From assembly GCF_001757105.1 (NCBI RefSeq), contig NZ_MDHN01000041.1, positions 248,001 to 312,000 of the forward strand: DNA of 64,000 bases, read 5' to 3'. Each line of letters opens with the position of its first letter. Position 1 is the first letter of the stretch. Position numbers and translations under genes: made by a program. Origin of the DNA: Alteromonas confluentis. Its GTDB lineage: Bacteria; Pseudomonadota; Gammaproteobacteria; Enterobacterales; Alteromonadaceae. Shown here in pieces: positions 61,402-64,000 of the stretch. The notes beneath the pieces are model-generated. The model was not told where the DNA came from, made no database searches, and saw only the letters and a list, made by a program, of their open reading frames with translations.

Positions 61402-62319
61402 TTATACCTGAGCGGTAAGTATGTCGATAAAGGCATTGATTCTTGCTGGTCGGAAACGGGCATAGGGAAGCACGGCGTACACATGCCCCGATGGCAAATG
61501 CCAGTTTGGTAAAACGCTTATCAATGTGCCTGCATCAAGTTCAGATTTCACCGAATAGTCTGGCAATACAGAGAGCCCCGTCCCTGATAATAATGCTGTT
61601 TTCACAGCCAGTGTTTTGTCCATCGATATCCTAGACTCAAACGCAACAAGCTGTTCCTCCTCGAATTGACTGACAAAGCGCCAGTCTAACGGCTGCTTCA
61701 AAACCGTATTTGCAATAAAGGGAAGATGCGCTAATTGCTCCGGTGTAGTGAGCTCCTGAACTTTCGGTTCGAAGGCCTTTGAGGCCACCAGCAACTGTTT
61801 AAAATCACCAATTTTGCGCGCCTGAACATTATGCTCTTTCAACCAGCCAACGCGAATACCCAATTCCAGGTTTTCTTTTGCTAAATCAAGAGCGCAGTCT
61901 TCCAGCACAAGATTCACTTTACAAAGTGGGTAGCGCTCAGTGAACAGCTTTATGGCAGGTACAACGCGATCAATACCAAAATCTAACGGTGCGGTAAGAT
62001 TAAGCGTGCCTTCTGGCGTACTATTATATCGGTGCAACTCTCCAAATGCGTCCTCAGCCTCTTTTAGAATTTTTGTACATCTCTGGTAGAAACTCTCACC
62101 GATAGGCGTGAATTGAATTCTGCGCGTGGTTCTAAGTAGCAGCGTGGTCTGAAACTCACTCTCTAATCGGGCAATTTGCTGGCTCACCACAGCCTTACTG
62201 ATCCCCATTTTATCAGCAGCGGCGGTGAATGAACCGGTTTCATAAAGGGCCACAAAGTATGAAAGCCTTCGAAGATTATTCAGAGACTCGCCGCCAGATT
62301 GATTGTTAGTTTTTAACAT
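61402..62319 (-). CDS. LysR-family transcriptional regulator
   Basis: 305 residues. After an extra 13-residue lead, the HTH is at about 14-75 (YFVALYETGSFTAAADKMGISKAVVSQQIA), followed by the effector domain (GTLNLTAPLDFGIDRVVPAI). It diverges from the metallo-beta-lactamase-fold gene with 150 bases between, the typical arrangement of a LysR protein and its target. Confidence 0.92.
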   Translation of the reverse strand: MLKTNNQSGGESLNNLRRLSYFVALYETGSFTAAADKMGISKAVVSQQIARLESEFQTTLLLRTTRRIQFTPIGESFYQRCTKILKEAEDAFGELHRYNSTPEGTLNLTAPLDFGIDRVVPAIKLFTERYPLCKVNLVLEDCALDLAKENLELGIRVGWLKEHNVQARKIGDFKQLLVASKAFEPKVQELTTPEQLAHLPFIANTVLKQPLDWRFVSQFEEEQLVAFESRISMDKTLAVKTALLSGTGLSVLPDYSVKSELDAGTLISVLPNWHLPSGHVYAVLPYARFRPARINAFIDILTAQV

Positions 62320-62469
62320 ACAATTGATTAGCTATAGGTGAATTTATCAAATAATAGTATTGAATTAGCATCGGGTAAATAGTATCCACAGGGCTGGTAG
62401 CGAGTGTTTAAGAACCGTTTTCCTCCCTTATCGTTACCCAGGCAACTTGCCGTTAAAACGGAAATCCAA

Positions 62470-63363
62470 ATGAGAAAACGCGCTCTATTCAACCAGGCCA
62501 ATCGATTATTGCTTTGCATCGCCATAGCTTTATCGACCTTTGCCGTTCATGCCGCAAATCTTGATTTAACCTACTTACCCAGTGGTCAAGCCGGTTTTTC
62601 TCGTGCTCCAACACTGATAAGCAATGGCGAACAAGCCATTCTTATTGATGGTGGCTTTACCTATTCTGAAGCGCAGAAAACTATTCAGGCCATAAAAGAT
62701 GCGAATAAACAGCTAAAAGCGATATTTGTTTCTCACAACGATCCCGATTATTACTTCAATTTAAAGCCAATCACCGAGGCATTTCCACAGGCAGAAATAC
62801 TTGCAGCACCCGATACCGTCGCCGCCATAATGCGAACCGTAGAGCTTAAAATAAAAGTGTGGGGCGATATGCTGAAAGATAACGGCCCTCAATCACTGGA
62901 AGATATGGTGATTCCTAAGCCCTACTCTTCTTCGTCACTTAAATTAGGTAATGATGTTATTGAAATTAAAAATGCGGAAACGGGACTATCAGATAGGCAC
63001 TATCTTTGGATCCCCACGTTGAAGGCAATTGTAGGTGGTGTGTTGGTATTCAGTGACATGCATGTTTGGGTGGCAGACACACAAAAAGACGCTGAACGTC
63101 ATGCATGGATTAACACACTAAACAATATGATTGCATTACAACCTGAGTTGGTGGTGCCAGGACATATGCTTCCTACCTCAGCGACAGACGCATCAGCCCT
63201 GATGTTCACCAGAGACTATTTATTAGAATTCGAGAAAGCATCGCAAGCGCAATCGAGTGAAAAAATTATCAGCCAGATGCAGAAATCTTATCCTCAACTT
63301 TCTGGACTGCCCTCGTTGGAACTTAGCGCGAAAGTCATTGCCGGTGAGATGCAGTGGCCGTAA
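62470..63363 (+). CDS. Exported metallo-beta-lactamase-fold protein with altered metal motif
   Basis: 297 residues from the ATG at 62470, chosen because a signal peptide (ending near VHAAN) follows directly; a GTG at 62404 would add 22 residues. The fold is clear from QAILIDGGFTY, VFSDMHVW and VVPGHML. The usual HxHxDH motif reads H89-N-D91-P-D93-Y94, so two of the histidines are replaced by Asp and Tyr. It may bind one metal or a different one. It is divergent from a LysR gene, its probable regulator. Confidence 0.85.
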   Translation: MRKRALFNQANRLLLCIAIALSTFAVHAANLDLTYLPSGQAGFSRAPTLISNGEQAILIDGGFTYSEAQKTIQAIKDANKQLKAIFVSHNDPDYYFNLKPITEAFPQAEILAAPDTVAAIMRTVELKIKVWGDMLKDNGPQSLEDMVIPKPYSSSSLKLGNDVIEIKNAETGLSDRHYLWIPTLKAIVGGVLVFSDMHVWVADTQKDAERHAWINTLNNMIALQPELVVPGHMLPTSATDASALMFTRDYLLEFEKASQAQSSEKIISQMQKSYPQLSGLPSLELSAKVIAGEMQWP

Positions 63364-63540
63364 TAAATAATACGTAATGTTAGCCAGTGTGGCCTTTCGA
63401 GCCACGCTGGTCATAAGCAATACAACAATTCAGACTGAATTATTGACGCATTTAGTGCAAAAAGTGTTTCACTTAGTCTCACTTAACCATGGGAAATTCC
63501 AGTTAGCGTTTTTCTCCGGTTATAAAATTTCCTTTCTTTT
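63364..63540. other. Intergenic stretch before the structured leader
   Basis: It contains a hairpin, CCAGTGTGGC (63384-63393) with GCCACGCTGG (63401-63410), 10 pairs with one G-T wobble, that may end the preceding transcript although no T run follows. The rest is AT-rich with no frame or motif I can support. Confidence 0.5.
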
Positions 63541-63572
63541 TTCATAGTAGAAAAAGCCATTTCCGGCCTCGA

Positions 63573-63629
63573 GACCGCGATGGATGTTCCAGGGTTTTAC
63601 TCCCTACGAACGACGTACCAGCCCCGGTC
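63573..63629 (+). ncRNA. Candidate structured RNA leader before the PPC-domain gene
   Basis: Four nested helices can form in order: GACCG (63573-63577) with CGGTC (63625-63629), TGG (63581-63583) with CCA (63618-63620), GTTC (63586-63589) with GAAC (63608-63611), and AGGG (63591-63594) with CCCT (63602-63605) closing a 7-base loop. The element is GC-rich in AT-rich surroundings and ends 37 bases before the ATG at 63667. It does not match the consensus of any riboswitch class that I can recall. It could be a cis-regulatory RNA or a dispersed repeat. Confidence 0.45.
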
Positions 63630-63666
63630 GCACTATAAACTCTGATTGAAGAAAGGACTGTTGATA

Positions 63667-64000
63667 ATGCGATCTACACTCTTTTACAGATACCTGTATG
63701 CGACACTAAAAGAAACATGCGTCTGGCGGTTTGTCTCTGTCGGTAAATCATTAAAACTACTGTGGACCGTTTTCGCGGTCTCAGCTATCACCTTCCCCGC
63801 TACCGCTAATGAACTCAATAATGGGGGCTACGTTGAGGGCGAAATTGCGGTTGCCCAAGAAGTTGATACTTGGACGTTTGAGGGTGATGCGGGGGATATT
63901 GTATCGCTCCAGATGACTGATGAAAACCAAGTCGAATTTGCGCCTCTACTTCGTGTTTATTCACCATCAGGCACACTTCTCAGTAGTGCCTATGCTCACA
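63667..64000 (+). CDS. Exported protein with a PPC-like domain (truncated by window end)
   Basis: 111 complete codons from the ATG at 63667 to the window end with no stop. A long, positively charged N-terminus leads to a hydrophobic signal core (LLWTVFAVSAITFPATA), cut near ATANE. The visible mature part resembles the bacterial pre-peptidase C-terminal (PPC) beta-sandwich: GGYVEGEIAVAQEVDTWTFE, GDIVSLQM and LLRVYSPSGTLLSS. Such domains accompany secreted proteases or surface proteins. AAAGGA lies about 8 bases before the ATG. Confidence 0.75.
   Translation, partial: MRSTLFYRYLYATLKETCVWRFVSVGKSLKLLWTVFAVSAITFPATANELNNGGYVEGEIAVAQEVDTWTFEGDAGDIVSLQMTDENQVEFAPLLRVYSPSGTLLSSAYAH

Noticed and set aside
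63580..63645. 21-codon frame MDVPGFYSLRTTYQPRSHYK
   Set aside because: It coincides with the nested stems of the structured leader, lacks a ribosome site and its codons are dictated by pairing. A leader-peptide role cannot be excluded.

Overview
The window is a chromosomal segment of a gammaproteobacterium, most likely an Alteromonadales member close to Alteromonadaceae. I infer this from gene content and protein similarity recalled from memory (CcmABCDEFGHI, RecA, MutS, PyrG, Eno, LeuABCD, SrmB, HemW, orphan ExeA/GspB-type genes). No search was run. There are no transposases, phage genes or CRISPR arrays. Dispersed palindromic repeats are the only mobile-like DNA.

Layout. (1) 1-6.9 kb, minus strand: a tightly overlapping cytochrome c maturation operon ccmABCDEFGHI, with ccmI cut by the window edge. 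(2) 7.1-9.5 kb, plus: a FliK-type hook-length-control-like protein followed by a short FlhB C-terminal-domain protein, ending at a bidirectional terminator shared with recA. (3) 9.7-17.6 kb: recA with a LexA box, pncC, two palindromic repeat copies, then mutS (probable TTG start), pyrG and eno. (4) 17.7-23.3 kb: an unrecognised gene, then leuABCD behind a leader peptide and attenuator. (5) 23.4-28.1 kb: an HD-GYP protein with a damaged metal site, a GspB-like protein whose N-terminal domain resembles that of the HD-GYP protein, an ExeA-like ATPase, and a CCA-adding enzyme without its usual HD residues. (6) 28.2-33.1 kb, plus: RecQ-family helicase, srmB, rdgB, hemW. (7) 33.2-41.3 kb: YggN-like protein, two Lcl/DUF1566 surface proteins, a PAS protein translationally coupled to a CheY-CheC fusion, LrgAB-like membrane proteins, a permuted NlpC/P60-like protein, an unknown protein and a lone MbnP-like lipoprotein. 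(8) 41.5-64 kb, accessory in character: Tat-dependent molybdenum hydroxylase (IorAB type), YahK-like alcohol dehydrogenase, an RND efflux/LysR/exported-flavodoxin operon, a CAU-anticodon tRNA, a cytochrome b561-YceI fusion, LysR regulators, exported enzymes (methyltransferase, alpha/beta hydrolase, metallo-beta-lactamase fold), a MocR-type regulator, an MHYT-GGDEF-EAL protein, and a truncated PPC-domain protein preceded by a strongly structured leader.

Most of the window is housekeeping. The points most worth following up are the structured leader at 63.57-63.63 kb, the repeat family beside mutS, the domain shared by the HD-GYP and GspB proteins, the coupled CheY-CheC/PAS pair, the exported flavodoxin in an efflux operon, and the HD-less CCA enzyme.
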